Shown one piece after another: positions 1 through 7,316 of a stretch of DNA of 18,897 nucleotides. Below the pieces are notes generated by a model. It searched no databases, was not told the DNA's origin, and saw nothing but the letters and a program-made list of their open reading frames with translations. Position 1 is the first letter of the stretch. Every line of letters starts with the position of its first letter. Source of the DNA: Deltaproteobacteria bacterium (GTDB lineage Bacteria; Desulfobacterota; DSM-4660; Desulfatiglandales; HGW-15); NCBI GenBank assembly GCA_019307805.1, contig JAFDIX010000004.1:1-18897 (forward strand), written 5' to 3'. Position numbers and translations under genes: made by a program.

Positions 1-62
1 GGTTATTTTTTCTCTGCTGGTCAGTTTTTTCCAGGATCGGCCAAAACAACCATGTGCCCGTC

Positions 63-91
63 TTGACAAAGGTTTTGGCGATGCTTAACGT
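63..91 (+). promoter_or_regulatory. Possible promoter of grpE-dnaK
   Basis: A perfect TTGACA hexamer lies at 63-68. With a 17-base spacer the matching -10 position reads TAACGT (86-91), only a partial match to TATAAT. The grpE ATG lies about 85 bases downstream. The -35 resembles sigma-70 and partly the sigma-32 CTTGAA type, but no clear heat-shock -10 (CCCATNT) is visible. This is the only good -35 ahead of the operon. Confidence 0.33.
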
Positions 92-95
92 ATTT

Positions 96-124
96 TCTGA
101 ATCATTTTTCAATAAAAATTCAGA
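96..124 (+). other. AU-rich hairpin in the grpE leader
   Basis: TCTGAAT (96-102) and ATTCAGA (118-124) are perfect inverted repeats. The arms extend inward through T5 and A5 runs with a two-base bulge, giving a weak stem of about 12 pairs around a CAAT loop. It lies 50 bases before the grpE start, between the promoter candidate and the gene. Weak AU-rich leader stems can act as RNA thermometers in heat-shock genes, but here that is only an inference. The hairpin does not mask the ribosome-binding site directly. Confidence 0.35.
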
Positions 125-174
125 GCATACCAGGTTTCCTTGATATATGCCTGAAGGGAAGCCGGGGCGGAATA

Positions 175-771
175 ATGGGCAAAAAAAAAATAGCAGTTAA
201 AAACGCTTCTGAAAAAAAACCCGAACCGGAACCGCAATCCCGACATGAAAAGCAGATGGGAGAAGACGGAGAAGCTCCCGAGAAAAAGCCTGTTGAACAG
301 ATGACAAAGGCTGAGCTGAAAGAGGAGCTCCAGGAGGTTCTGCAAACATCCGAAGAAAATTACGATCTCTTCCTGCGTTCCCAGGCAGATATAGAGAATT
401 TAAAAAAGAGAAATGCCAGGGAAAAGGAAGAGTGGATCAAATATTCCAATGAGTCTTTGATCAAAGAACTTCTGCCGGTCGTGGACAACCTGGAAAAAGC
501 AATGTCTCATTCCCAGGACGAAAATTCCATCGAGGCCCTGAGAGAAGGCGTGGAATTGACCTTGAAGGGTTTGATAGGCACCCTTGCCAAGGTGGGTCTG
601 GAAGAAGTTGAGGCCAAGGGCGAAAGCTTTGATCCCAATTTTCACCATGCTGTATCCGAGTTGGAGGATGAGAATGTGGAACCGGGAGTGGTCATTGAAG
701 AGCTTCAGAAGGGCTACAGGTTGCGAGAGCGTTTGATCCGTCCTGCACTGGTGGTTGTGAGCAAAGGGTAA
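175..771 (+). CDS. grpE: Nucleotide exchange factor GrpE
   Basis: GrpE is the cytoplasmic cochaperone that dimerises and opens the DnaK nucleotide pocket to release ADP. The 198 residues are typical of the family. Residues 1-40 are a charged, low-complexity tail; about 45-110 form the long coiled-coil dimerisation helix (containing SQADIENLKKRNAREKEEW); and the C-terminal beta domain carries the GrpE signature from FHHAVSE to RPALVVV (about 160-196). The ATG at 175 follows a G-rich sequence (GGGGCGG) that could serve as ribosome-binding site. Codons 3-6 include a run of ten A (181-190). The gene precedes dnaK by 88 bases, and the two are probably cotranscribed. hrcA is not visible upstream. 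Identification is secure. Confidence 0.97.
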   Translation: MGKKKIAVKNASEKKPEPEPQSRHEKQMGEDGEAPEKKPVEQMTKAELKEELQEVLQTSEENYDLFLRSQADIENLKKRNAREKEEWIKYSNESLIKELLPVVDNLEKAMSHSQDENSIEALREGVELTLKGLIGTLAKVGLEEVEAKGESFDPNFHHAVSELEDENVEPGVVIEELQKGYRLRERLIRPALVVVSKG

Positions 772-849
772 TTCCAGGGTGAGACTCCCCCGGTATTGCT
801 TCCCCGGGCGAAAGGGTAAATGAAGGAAATTTGAGCTTGGCTCATTTTA

Positions 850-855
850 GGAGGA
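850..855 (+). promoter_or_regulatory. Strong ribosome-binding site of dnaK
   Basis: AGGAGG lies four bases before the dnaK ATG at 860 and fixes that start. A small perfect stem (TGAGC 832-836, GCTCA 840-844, loop TTG) sits just upstream and could influence its access. The 88-base grpE-dnaK gap has no convincing promoter of its own. Confidence 0.7.
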
Positions 856-859
856 AAAG

Positions 860-2764
860 ATGGGAAAAATAATTGGCATTGATCTTGGAACAACCAATTC
901 TTGTGTGGCAGTGATGGAGGGCGGCGATCCCGTTGTCATCGCCAATTCTGAGGGAAGCAGAACCACCCCCTCTATGGTTGCCTTTAATGACAAGGATGAA
1001 AGATTGGTGGGGCAGATTGCCAAGAGACAGGCCATCACAAACCCTGACAATACCATATTTGCAGTAAAGAGACTCATCGGTCGAAAGTTTGATTCAGAAG
1101 AGATTCAGAAGGACATCGGTGTGCTTCCCTATAAAATCACCAAAGCCGGCAACGGGGACGCACAGGTCCAGGCAAATGGAAAAGATTTCAGTCCTGCAGA
1201 GATTTCCTCCATGATCCTCCAGAAAATGAAGCAGACAGCAGAGGACTACCTGGGAGAAGAGGTAACCGAGGCCGTCATCACGGTTCCCGCCTACTTCAAT
1301 GACAGCCAGAGGCAGGCAACCAAAGATGCCGGCCGTATCGCCGGGTTGAAGGTGGAAAGAATCATTAATGAGCCCACTGCAGCGTCTCTTGCCTATGGGC
1401 TGGACAAGAAGGGTGACCGGAAAATTGCCGTATTTGACCTGGGGGGGGGGACCTTTGATATTTCCATACTTGAAATTGGTGATGGTGTCTTTGAGGTCAA
1501 GGCGAGCCATGGGGACACCCATCTGGGGGGAGAAGATTTTGACCTTCGAATCTTAGACTATCTTGCAGATGAATTCAAAAAGGACCAGGGCATCGATCTT
1601 CGAGGTGACAAAATGGCACTTCAACGGCTCAAGGAGGGTGCGGAAAAGGCCAAGATGGAGCTCTCCAGTTCCCCGGAGACGGACATCAACCTCCCCTTTA
1701 TCACCGCGGATGCCAGCGGCCCCAAACACCTCAACATCAAATTGACCAGGGCGAAACTGGAAGCCCTGGTGGATGATCTTATCGGCAGGGTCATTGGTCC
1801 CTGCAATACGGCCTTGAAGGACTCCGGACTCAAGGCATCGGAAATTGACGAAGTAATACTGGTAGGCGGCATGACCCGCATGCCCAAGGTTCAGGAAAAG
1901 GTAAAAGAAGTTTTCGGAAAGGAACCCAGCAAGGGGGTCAATCCCGACGAGGTGGTCGCCATCGGTGCCGGCATTCAGGGGGGAGTACTCAAGGGAGAAG
2001 TCAAAGATGTGCTCCTACTGGACGTGACGCCTCTCTCACTGGGGATTGAGACCCTTGGGGGCGTTTTCACCAAGTTGATCGAAAAAAACACCACCATTCC
2101 TACGAAAAAAAGTCAGGTTTTTTCCACTGCTGCGGATAATCAACCTGCAGTGGAGATCCATGTGCTTCAGGGTGAAAGGGAAATGGCCGGGTATAATAAG
2201 ACCCTCGGCCGCTTCCAGCTGGTGGGGATTCCACCCGCACCCAGAGGTATTCCCCAAGTCGAAGTGACCTTTGATATTGACGCCAACGGCATTGTCAATG
2301 TCTCTGCCAAGGACATGGGTACCGGAAAGGAGCAGTCTATCAAGATAACGGCCTCCAGCGGTCTTTCTGAAGAGGAGATTGAAAATCTGGTGAAGGACGC
2401 GGAAGCCCATGCCGATGAAGACAAGAAGAAAAGAGAGCTTGTGGATGCCCGGAACATGGCGGATTCCCTGGTCTATTCTACGGAAAAGGCCGTCAAAGAG
2501 GCCGGGGACAAGCTGGACGAGCCGACCAAGGCGGAAATAAACAGTTCCATTGAAAATCTCAAGAAAGCCATGGAGAGCGAGGATACGGAAGAAATCAAGA
2601 AGTTGACTGAAGAATTGACCCAGGCATCCCATAAACTCGCCGAGATCATATATGCTCAGGCCAGCGCCCAGTCCCAGGACGGTGCTGAAGGGGGGGATTC
2701 CACCCAGGAGCCCCCAAAGGATGAAGAAGTGGTGGATGCGGATTTTGAGGAAGTGGATAAGTGA
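860..2764 (+). CDS. dnaK: Chaperone protein DnaK (Hsp70)
   Basis: DnaK is the ATP-dependent cytoplasmic Hsp70 that binds exposed hydrophobic segments and works with GrpE and a DnaJ. The 634-residue protein is full length. Three Hsp70 signatures are present: IDLGTTNSCVAV at 6-17, the phosphate loop VFDLGGGTFDIS near 191-202, and VILVGGMTRMPKV near 332-344. The substrate-binding domain and helical lid follow, and the tail ends in the usual EEVVDADFEEVDK. The glycine triplet of the phosphate loop is encoded in an unbroken run of ten G (1441-1450). It follows grpE in the same direction, and its TGA overlaps the GTG of the lipoprotein gene behind it. dnaJ is absent from this window. Confidence 0.99.
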   Translation: MGKIIGIDLGTTNSCVAVMEGGDPVVIANSEGSRTTPSMVAFNDKDERLVGQIAKRQAITNPDNTIFAVKRLIGRKFDSEEIQKDIGVLPYKITKAGNGDAQVQANGKDFSPAEISSMILQKMKQTAEDYLGEEVTEAVITVPAYFNDSQRQATKDAGRIAGLKVERIINEPTAASLAYGLDKKGDRKIAVFDLGGGTFDISILEIGDGVFEVKASHGDTHLGGEDFDLRILDYLADEFKKDQGIDLRGDKMALQRLKEGAEKAKMELSSSPETDINLPFITADASGPKHLNIKLTRAKLEALVDDLIGRVIGPCNTALKDSGLKASEIDEVILVGGMTRMPKVQEKVKEVFGKEPSKGVNPDEVVAIGAGIQGGVLKGEVKDVLLLDVTPLSLGIETLGGVFTKLIEKNTTIPTKKSQVFSTAADNQPAVEIHVLQGEREMAGYNKTLGRFQLVGIPPAPRGIPQVEVTFDIDANGIVNVSAKDMGTGKEQSIKITASSGLSEEEIENLVKDAEAHADEDKKKRELVDARNMADSLVYSTEKAVKEAGDKLDEPTKAEINSSIENLKKAMESEDTEEIKKLTEELTQASHKLAEIIYAQASAQSQDGAEGGDSTQEPPKDEEVVDADFEEVDK

Positions 2765-4791
2765 GATACTGTTCTACCCCGATGATCAAGGCTGTCGCCA
2801 CCCTCTGGGTGGGGATAGCCTTTTTTTTGGCAGGATGCCAGCCAAGACCCATCCGTGAAATCCCCAGGGCCGAGGAGGTCTCTCAAAATCTCTTCATCCA
2901 GGCTGAAAAACACTACCAGGCCGGTCAATACCAAAAAGCCATTTCGCTGTACCAGAGGTATTTAAGGGAAAGCCCGAAAGGGGAAAAATCGCGCCTCGCC
3001 CTCTACCGCATGGCCGGCATCTATATCGACAAGTACCGTTACGAGGAAGCCCTGCCTCTTCTGAAAAAAATCATCCGTGAATATCCGGATCATCCCGACT
3101 TGCCCCTCGTGAACTATGATATCGCCAGGGTCTATTACCGATTGGGGGATTACCAAAAATCCCGAAATCTGTCTGAAGAATGGCTCGGCCAATATCCCCG
3201 CTATCCCATTCAGGGGGAGGTCCTTTTCCTGCAGGGAAAGAACCTGAGAGCCCTGGGGGACAGGCCGGGGGCATTCCACAGATGGCTCCAGGCCTTCAAG
3301 GCGGATTGGGGGTTGACCGATGCCGCCACCATGCAGAAGGATACCGAGGAGCGGATACTGGGCCTCATAAAAGCTTCATCGCTTCAGGAACTCAAGGCCA
3401 TGGAGCAATACGCTGCAGGAAGTAAATTTGCCCCACCGCTTTATCATAAAATGGCCCTCACCTATCTCGAAGAGGGCGAACTCCAGGAGGCCAAGACAGC
3501 CGCCGCCGCCCTGGTCCAATCAACGCCTGAGCAGTATTGGGTAGATCTCGGAAGGGAGATCCTTGAGAGGGTGGAGCATGCCCTGTCCGTAAGACCGAAT
3601 GTCGTAGGCTGTCTGTTGCCCTTAAGTGGACCTTTTTCCATCTATGGACAGGAAGTCCTGAACGGTTTGATGTTGGGCCTGGGTTCCCCTGAAGAATCCC
3701 AGGAGAATGGGGGTCTTGAATTGTTGATCGGAGACACCCATGGGGATCCGGATCAGGCCCTGTCCCAGCTTGAAGAGATGGCTGAAACGGGACATGTCAT
3801 CGCCGTTATAGGCCCCCTTGCCAGTAAACCCGCCTCGGCGGTCGCAAAGAGAGCGCAGGAACTCGGTGTCCCCATTATCACCCTCACCCAAAAGGAAGGA
3901 ATAACACAGGATGGTGACATGGTTTTCCGAAATTTTCTCACGCCGGCCAAGGAAATCGACAGCATTGTAAACGCTGCCGCAATCGGACTGGGGCTGAAAA
4001 AGTTTGGGATTCTATATCCTGACAATTCCTACGGTCGTTTTTTTATGAATCTTTTCTGGGATAAAGTGGAAGAACTGGGGGGAAGCATTACGGCCGTGGA
4101 GTCCTATGGCCGAGAAGTAACCGACTTTGCCTCACAGATAAAAAAGATGGTGGGACTCTATTACCCCAGACCCGAGTCTCTGGAGCAAATGCTGGAGGAA
4201 TTGAGATATCTTCGGGCGGAAGAACACATCGAGAATTTCGATGTGGAAGAGGACCCGGAGCCCATTGTGGACTTTGACGCCGTTTTCATCCCCGATTCCC
4301 ATGATGTGGTTGCCGTAATTACGCCACAATTCCCCTTTCACAATGTCTTTGATATTCGCCTCCTGGGTACGAGCATCTGGCAATCTCCTGAACTGATTGC
4401 ATCGGCAGGGGATTATGTCCAGCATGCCATCTTCCCGACGGCTTTTTTTGCACAAAGTGACACAGAACCGGTCAAGGATTTTGTAGAAAGCTACAGGGGC
4501 CATTTTGAATCCGAGCCAGGCGTGCTGGCAGCCACTGGCTATGACACCATGCAGTTTGTGAAAAACCTTCTGACGGACGGGGAGATTCGTACCAGAAAGG
4601 ATTTTCAGGAAGGTCTCTGGAGTTATGACAGCTTCTACGGTGTAACAGGAAGACTGGCCTTCAACCTTGAAGGTGAAGCGATGAAAAAACCCTTACTTTT
4701 GACCGTCACAGGCCGGCATTTCAGCCCTCTCCATTTGCCGACTCTTCCCCACTCTCTTCTTCCACAACCTTCTTCGAACCCGCAATTCTAG
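2761..4791 (+). CDS. LpoA-like lipoprotein: TPR plus periplasmic-binding fold (penicillin-binding protein activator family)
   Basis: This is a predicted envelope lipoprotein. A hydrophobic signal ending in a lipobox (LAGC, Cys26 from the GTG start) is followed by TPR-like helices at about 41-145 and 210-260. From residue 278 (VVGCLLPLSGPFSIYGQEVLNG) comes a type-1 periplasmic-binding fold of the branched-chain amino-acid receptor type. This arrangement matches the LpoA/YraM family, whose E. coli member stimulates penicillin-binding protein PBP1A; no transporter genes are adjacent. The GTG at 2761 overlaps the dnaK TGA and has GAGG ten bases upstream. An in-frame ATG at 2782 would give a more typical 19-residue signal but has no obvious ribosome-binding site. 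The family-like part ends near residue 657. The last 20 or so residues lack family character and are encoded opposite the end of tatC. The fold is well supported; the PBP-activator role is inferred. Confidence 0.85.
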   Translation: MRYCSTPMIKAVATLWVGIAFFLAGCQPRPIREIPRAEEVSQNLFIQAEKHYQAGQYQKAISLYQRYLRESPKGEKSRLALYRMAGIYIDKYRYEEALPLLKKIIREYPDHPDLPLVNYDIARVYYRLGDYQKSRNLSEEWLGQYPRYPIQGEVLFLQGKNLRALGDRPGAFHRWLQAFKADWGLTDAATMQKDTEERILGLIKASSLQELKAMEQYAAGSKFAPPLYHKMALTYLEEGELQEAKTAAAALVQSTPEQYWVDLGREILERVEHALSVRPNVVGCLLPLSGPFSIYGQEVLNGLMLGLGSPEESQENGGLELLIGDTHGDPDQALSQLEEMAETGHVIAVIGPLASKPASAVAKRAQELGVPIITLTQKEGITQDGDMVFRNFLTPAKEIDSIVNAAAIGLGLKKFGILYPDNSYGRFFMNLFWDKVEELGGSITAVESYGREVTDFASQIKKMVGLYYPRPESLEQMLEELRYLRAEEHIENFDVEEDPEPIVDFDAVFIPDSHDVVAVITPQFPFHNVFDIRLLGTSIWQSPELIASAGDYVQHAIFPTAFFAQSDTEPVKDFVESYRGHFESEPGVLAATGYDTMQFVKNLLTDGEIRTRKDFQEGLWSYDSFYGVTGRLAFNLEGEAMKKPLLLTVTGRHFSPLHLPTLPHSLLPQPSSNPQF

Positions 4792-5488
4792 AGATTAAAA
4801 TCCCCAATTCATAGAGAATGATCAACGGGCCGGCCATCATGCACTGTGTGATGACATCGGGCGGAGTCAGGATCGCGGCCATCACAAAGGTCATCAGGAT
4901 GGCATATTTTCTTTTTTTCTGTAATTGCGCGGGAGTGACAATCCCGATTTTGGTCAGGAAAAAGATTACCACAGGCAGCTCAAAAACCACCCCAAAGGCA
5001 AAAAGAAGCTTTATGGCAAAGGAGAAGTATTGTTTTACGGATGGAAGGGCCTGGATGTAATCTGTGGCAAAACCCAGAAAAAATTTAAAGCCAAAGGGAA
5101 AAACAACGAAATATCCGAAAAGGGCGCCTCCCACAAAAAGGATTGTTGAAAAGAAAACAAAGGGGAAAAGGTATTTTTTCTCCTTCTGATAGAGGCCGGG
5201 AGCCACGAACATCCATATTTGATAAAAAATATAGGGAGATGCCAGGAGGATAGCCGCTATAAAGGCGGTTTTGAGGTAGGTCAAAAACATTTCAGGCAGA
5301 TTTGTAAAGATAAGTTTGTCCCCCTCTACCATTTGCGCTTTGAGAGGGGAAACCAGGATCGCGAACAGGCGTTCAGCAAATATATAGCAGGCCACAAAAC
5401 AGGCCCCCACAGCGATGGCGCTGGAAACGAGCCGTTTCCTGAGTTCTTCAAGATGTTTCATAAAGGGCTGTTTTTCTTTATGCTCCAT
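4721..5488 (-). CDS. tatC: Twin-arginine translocase subunit TatC
   Basis: TatC is the polytopic inner-membrane receptor that, with TatB, recognises twin-arginine signal peptides of folded exported proteins. The 255 residues include the conserved N-terminal helix (FMKHLEELRKRL, 9-20), the first cytoplasmic-loop motif SPYIFYQIWMFVAPGLYQKEKK, the FELPVVIFFLTKIGIVT segment, and the late ILTPPDVITQ motif. Six hydrophobic segments can be counted. The last 15 or so residues are acidic and low-complexity (KKVVEEESGEE). The start overlaps the end of tatB by 11 bases, indicating coupled translation. The 3' end overlaps the convergent lipoprotein gene by 71 bases, so no intergenic terminator is possible. 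Confidence 0.97.
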   Translation of the reverse strand: MEHKEKQPFMKHLEELRKRLVSSAIAVGACFVACYIFAERLFAILVSPLKAQMVEGDKLIFTNLPEMFLTYLKTAFIAAILLASPYIFYQIWMFVAPGLYQKEKKYLFPFVFFSTILFVGGALFGYFVVFPFGFKFFLGFATDYIQALPSVKQYFSFAIKLLFAFGVVFELPVVIFFLTKIGIVTPAQLQKKRKYAILMTFVMAAILTPPDVITQCMMAGPLIILYELGILISRIAGSKKVVEEESGEESANGEG

Positions 5489-5939
5489 TCTTCTCTACAT
5501 CCCCCTTGGGGGCCTCTTCCTCCATGTTTTCCTCTTGCGTTGTCTCTTCCATTTCCTTTTCATGGGCTTCCAGGACTTCATCATTATACTGGGGTATCTT
5601 GGCCTCTTTCAGATCTTCCTCCCGGGGCGGCTCCTCCTTGTCCTTTTCATAAGCCTCCAGGGCCTCGTCATAATCCTGGTATTTGGGCGTCCCGGAGGCT
5701 TCCAGATCCTCCACATCCAAAGGCCGGTTGACATCGCCTATGGCATCCGCCAGGTCTTCTTTGGCTTCCTCAAAATCCTGATCCAGATCCAGGCTTTCCT
5801 TGATGTCCTGGGTCGCCTTTCGAAATTCGACCATACCTTTTCCCAGGGCCCTGGCCAGATCAGGCAACTTACTGGGGCCGATAATAATCAGGGCCACGAC
5901 CATGATGATAATCAATTCCGGTAAACCTATCCCGAACAT
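5478..5939 (-). CDS. tatB: Sec-independent translocase protein TatB (TatA/B family)
   Basis: This is a single-span membrane protein of the Tat translocon. The N terminus MFGIGLPELIIIMVVALIIIG is the membrane helix. It is followed by the GPSKLPDLARALG hinge and an amphipathic helix to about residue 55. The GP..LP hinge, direct coupling to tatC and total length of 153 favour TatB over TatA, although many anaerobes use one bifunctional TatA/B type and no second TatA gene is visible. A GGAGG sits about five bases before the ATG. Residues 55-153 are unusually acidic. They contain two imperfect copies of a unit of about 30 residues (78-108 and 109-137) built around PKYQDYDEALEAYEK and PQYNDEVLEAHEK. 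Family assignment is secure; TatA versus TatB is less so. Confidence 0.88.
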   Translation of the reverse strand: MFGIGLPELIIIMVVALIIIGPSKLPDLARALGKGMVEFRKATQDIKESLDLDQDFEEAKEDLADAIGDVNRPLDVEDLEASGTPKYQDYDEALEAYEKDKEEPPREEDLKEAKIPQYNDEVLEAHEKEMEETTQEENMEEEAPKGDVEKNGA

Positions 5940-5985
5940 AACTGCCTCCAGTGTCTTTGCACACCTACAGACATGCTTCCTTTTT

Positions 5986-6016
5986 CTTATAAGTTATCTC
6001 TTCAGTTGATGGTCCA
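5986..6016 (-). promoter_or_regulatory. Possible promoter of tatBC
   Basis: In the 92-base gap between the acetyltransferase gene and tatB, the minus strand has TGGACC (6011-6016) and TTATAA/TATAAG (5986-5992) separated by 18-19 bases. This is a plausible but imperfect sigma-70 pair. The gap is the longest inside this minus-strand block, so tatBC may have its own promoter. Confidence 0.28.
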
Positions 6017-6031
6017 GGGTGAGACCTTTAC

Positions 6032-6490
6032 CTAAATTGCCATGACCATGGCGGTCTCATCACAATCCGGAAACTTCGTGCACTTGAGGCAATCTGCCCA
6101 CACCTTGTGGGGCAACTCAGATTTTTCCACCTCCCTGAACCCCAGTTTAGAAAAAAATTCGGGGATATAGGTGAGGGTGAATATCCTTTTCAAACCGAGA
6201 GCACGGGCCTCCCCGAGACAGGCCATCACCAGTTCAACGCCAAGATTCATGCCCTGCTGATCCCTGGAAACGGCAAGGGATCTGATTTCAGCAAGATCCT
6301 CCCAGCAAATCCCCAGCGCGCAGGTGCCGACAATGGTTCCCCGGTGGTGATCATCTTCCAGGACAAAGAAATCCCTCAGGTGATCGTAGAGCTCACTCAG
6401 CGCCCTGGGCAATAACAACCCCTCATCCGCATAATGGTTCAGGAGTTTATGGATGTGCCCGATATCAACGGTTGTAGCCTTCCTGATCAT
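6032..6490 (-). CDS. argA: Short ArgA-type N-acetyltransferase (GNAT family)
   Basis: This is a 152-residue GNAT protein. It resembles the stand-alone short ArgA enzymes found in Desulfobacterota and actinobacteria, proposed to acetylate L-glutamate as the first step of arginine synthesis. Visible features are the N-terminal IRKATTVDIGHIHKLL; LLLPRALSELYDHLRDF; WEDLAEIRSLAV (63-74); the acetyl-CoA loop QQGMNLG (78-84); and YIPEFFSKLGF with the family-like tail LPHKVWADCLKCTKFPDCDE (127-145). The loop has Asn82 where the usual QGxGxG pattern has glycine. Cys134, Cys137 and Cys143 cluster near the C terminus. The ATG at 6490 has GGAG about 5-9 bases upstream and lies 30 bases from the SPOR gene. 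Fold and family are well supported. The glutamate substrate is inferred, and no other arginine-synthesis gene is nearby. Confidence 0.8.
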   Translation of the reverse strand: MIRKATTVDIGHIHKLLNHYADEGLLLPRALSELYDHLRDFFVLEDDHHRGTIVGTCALGICWEDLAEIRSLAVSRDQQGMNLGVELVMACLGEARALGLKRIFTLTYIPEFFSKLGFREVEKSELPHKVWADCLKCTKFPDCDETAMVMAI

Positions 6491-6520
6491 GATTCTCCAT
6501 GCAGCAGGAGCCCGGATTCA

Positions 6521-7240
6521 TTAATCCAGTCTGGTCACAAACCCTTTTACCCCGGCCTCACTTTTCAGCTTTTTGACAAAGACCTCTGCTTCTTTTCGTG
6601 TCACAAACCTTCCACACCGGACACGATAGTAAGTCTTCCCCTTGACCTCTACATCATAAAAGTAGGCTGGAAAACCTCGTTTTACCAACCCATTGCTCAT
6701 CTTCTCAGCCTGGGAAACCAATTCCAGGGATGCCAGTTGTATCGTATACCGGGCCGGCCTGGAGGGTGACGTCACTTCATTTTTCAGTTTCTCAACGGTC
6801 TTTTCAGGCTTTGGTTCCGGCTTTGGCGCCGGTCTCGGGGCCTGAGGCGGTGGTTTGGGCTTGGTCTCTTTCTTTGCCTTCAACGGCTTCTTGGAAACGT
6901 GAGGGACCTCGGTTGGTTTCTTTTGGGCCACCTCCTTTTTGTTGGATAGTCTGTCATAGAAAGCCAGTTTCGGATCAGACTCCTTCTTTTTGGTCGGCGC
7001 CGGTTCAGGGCTCTTGTTTTGGCCCACCATTCCCTGAAGTTTACCTATCTGCCCCTTGATATCTGAGATGGCAGTGACAGCACTGGGAAAGAAACCCCTT
7101 CCCACGAGGATCCCCAGCACAAATATCCAGGTGAGCAGAAAAAACAGGCAAAATGTCCAGATAAAAATTGAAAAAGACGTCATTTCAATCTGGTATTTCT
7201 TTTTCGCCCCTTTCCTGCCTTTGGTTCTTTTCCCGGCCAT
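6521..7240 (-). CDS. SPOR-domain membrane protein
   Basis: This is a predicted single-span inner-membrane protein with a C-terminal SPOR domain, a module that binds glycan strands stripped of stem peptides at the division septum. After a very basic cytoplasmic start, one hydrophobic helix (FSIFIWTFCLFFLLTWIFVLG) is followed by a long Lys/Pro/Glu-rich linker and then the SPOR domain (YTIQLASLELVSQAEKMSNGL to the C terminus). This is the architecture of FtsN/DedD-like proteins. The start is uncertain. An in-frame TTG at 7261 adds seven residues (MNRKNQE) but has no ribosome-binding site; the ATG at 7240 has GGAAG about nine bases upstream, so I use it. The gene lies downstream of argS in the same direction, a pairing I associate with Desulfobacterota. 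Confidence 0.85.
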   Translation of the reverse strand: MAGKRTKGRKGAKKKYQIEMTSFSIFIWTFCLFFLLTWIFVLGILVGRGFFPSAVTAISDIKGQIGKLQGMVGQNKSPEPAPTKKKESDPKLAFYDRLSNKKEVAQKKPTEVPHVSKKPLKAKKETKPKPPPQAPRPAPKPEPKPEKTVEKLKNEVTSPSRPARYTIQLASLELVSQAEKMSNGLVKRGFPAYFYDVEVKGKTYYRVRCGRFVTRKEAEVFVKKLKSEAGVKGFVTRLD

Positions 7241-7316
7241 CTCCTGATTCTTCCGATTCAATGGGCTAGGGGTACCTTACGGCATGCCTCAGCCCCGACT
7301 TTTTACTCCACCGGAT

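Larger units (their letters stand above)
1..174. other. Upstream region of grpE, no gene recognised
   Basis: No reading frame here gives a recognisable protein. The third forward frame stays open from the window edge to about position 141, but its translation looks like chance sequence and does not resemble the end of HrcA, the usual upstream neighbour of grpE. No CIRCE-type operator (TTAGCACTC-N9-GAGTGCTAA) is present. The stretch holds a weak promoter-like pair and an AU-rich hairpin, listed separately, so it is best read as the grpE leader. Confidence 0.5.

Noticed and set aside
1..174. CIRCE operator or hrcA gene end before grpE
   Set aside because: Neither the TTAGCACTC inverted repeat nor an HrcA-like peptide is present.
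2036..2632. Minus-strand open frame of 198 codons opposite dnaK
   Set aside because: Antisense frames in dnaK are common because of its codon bias; this one shows no protein-like features of its own.
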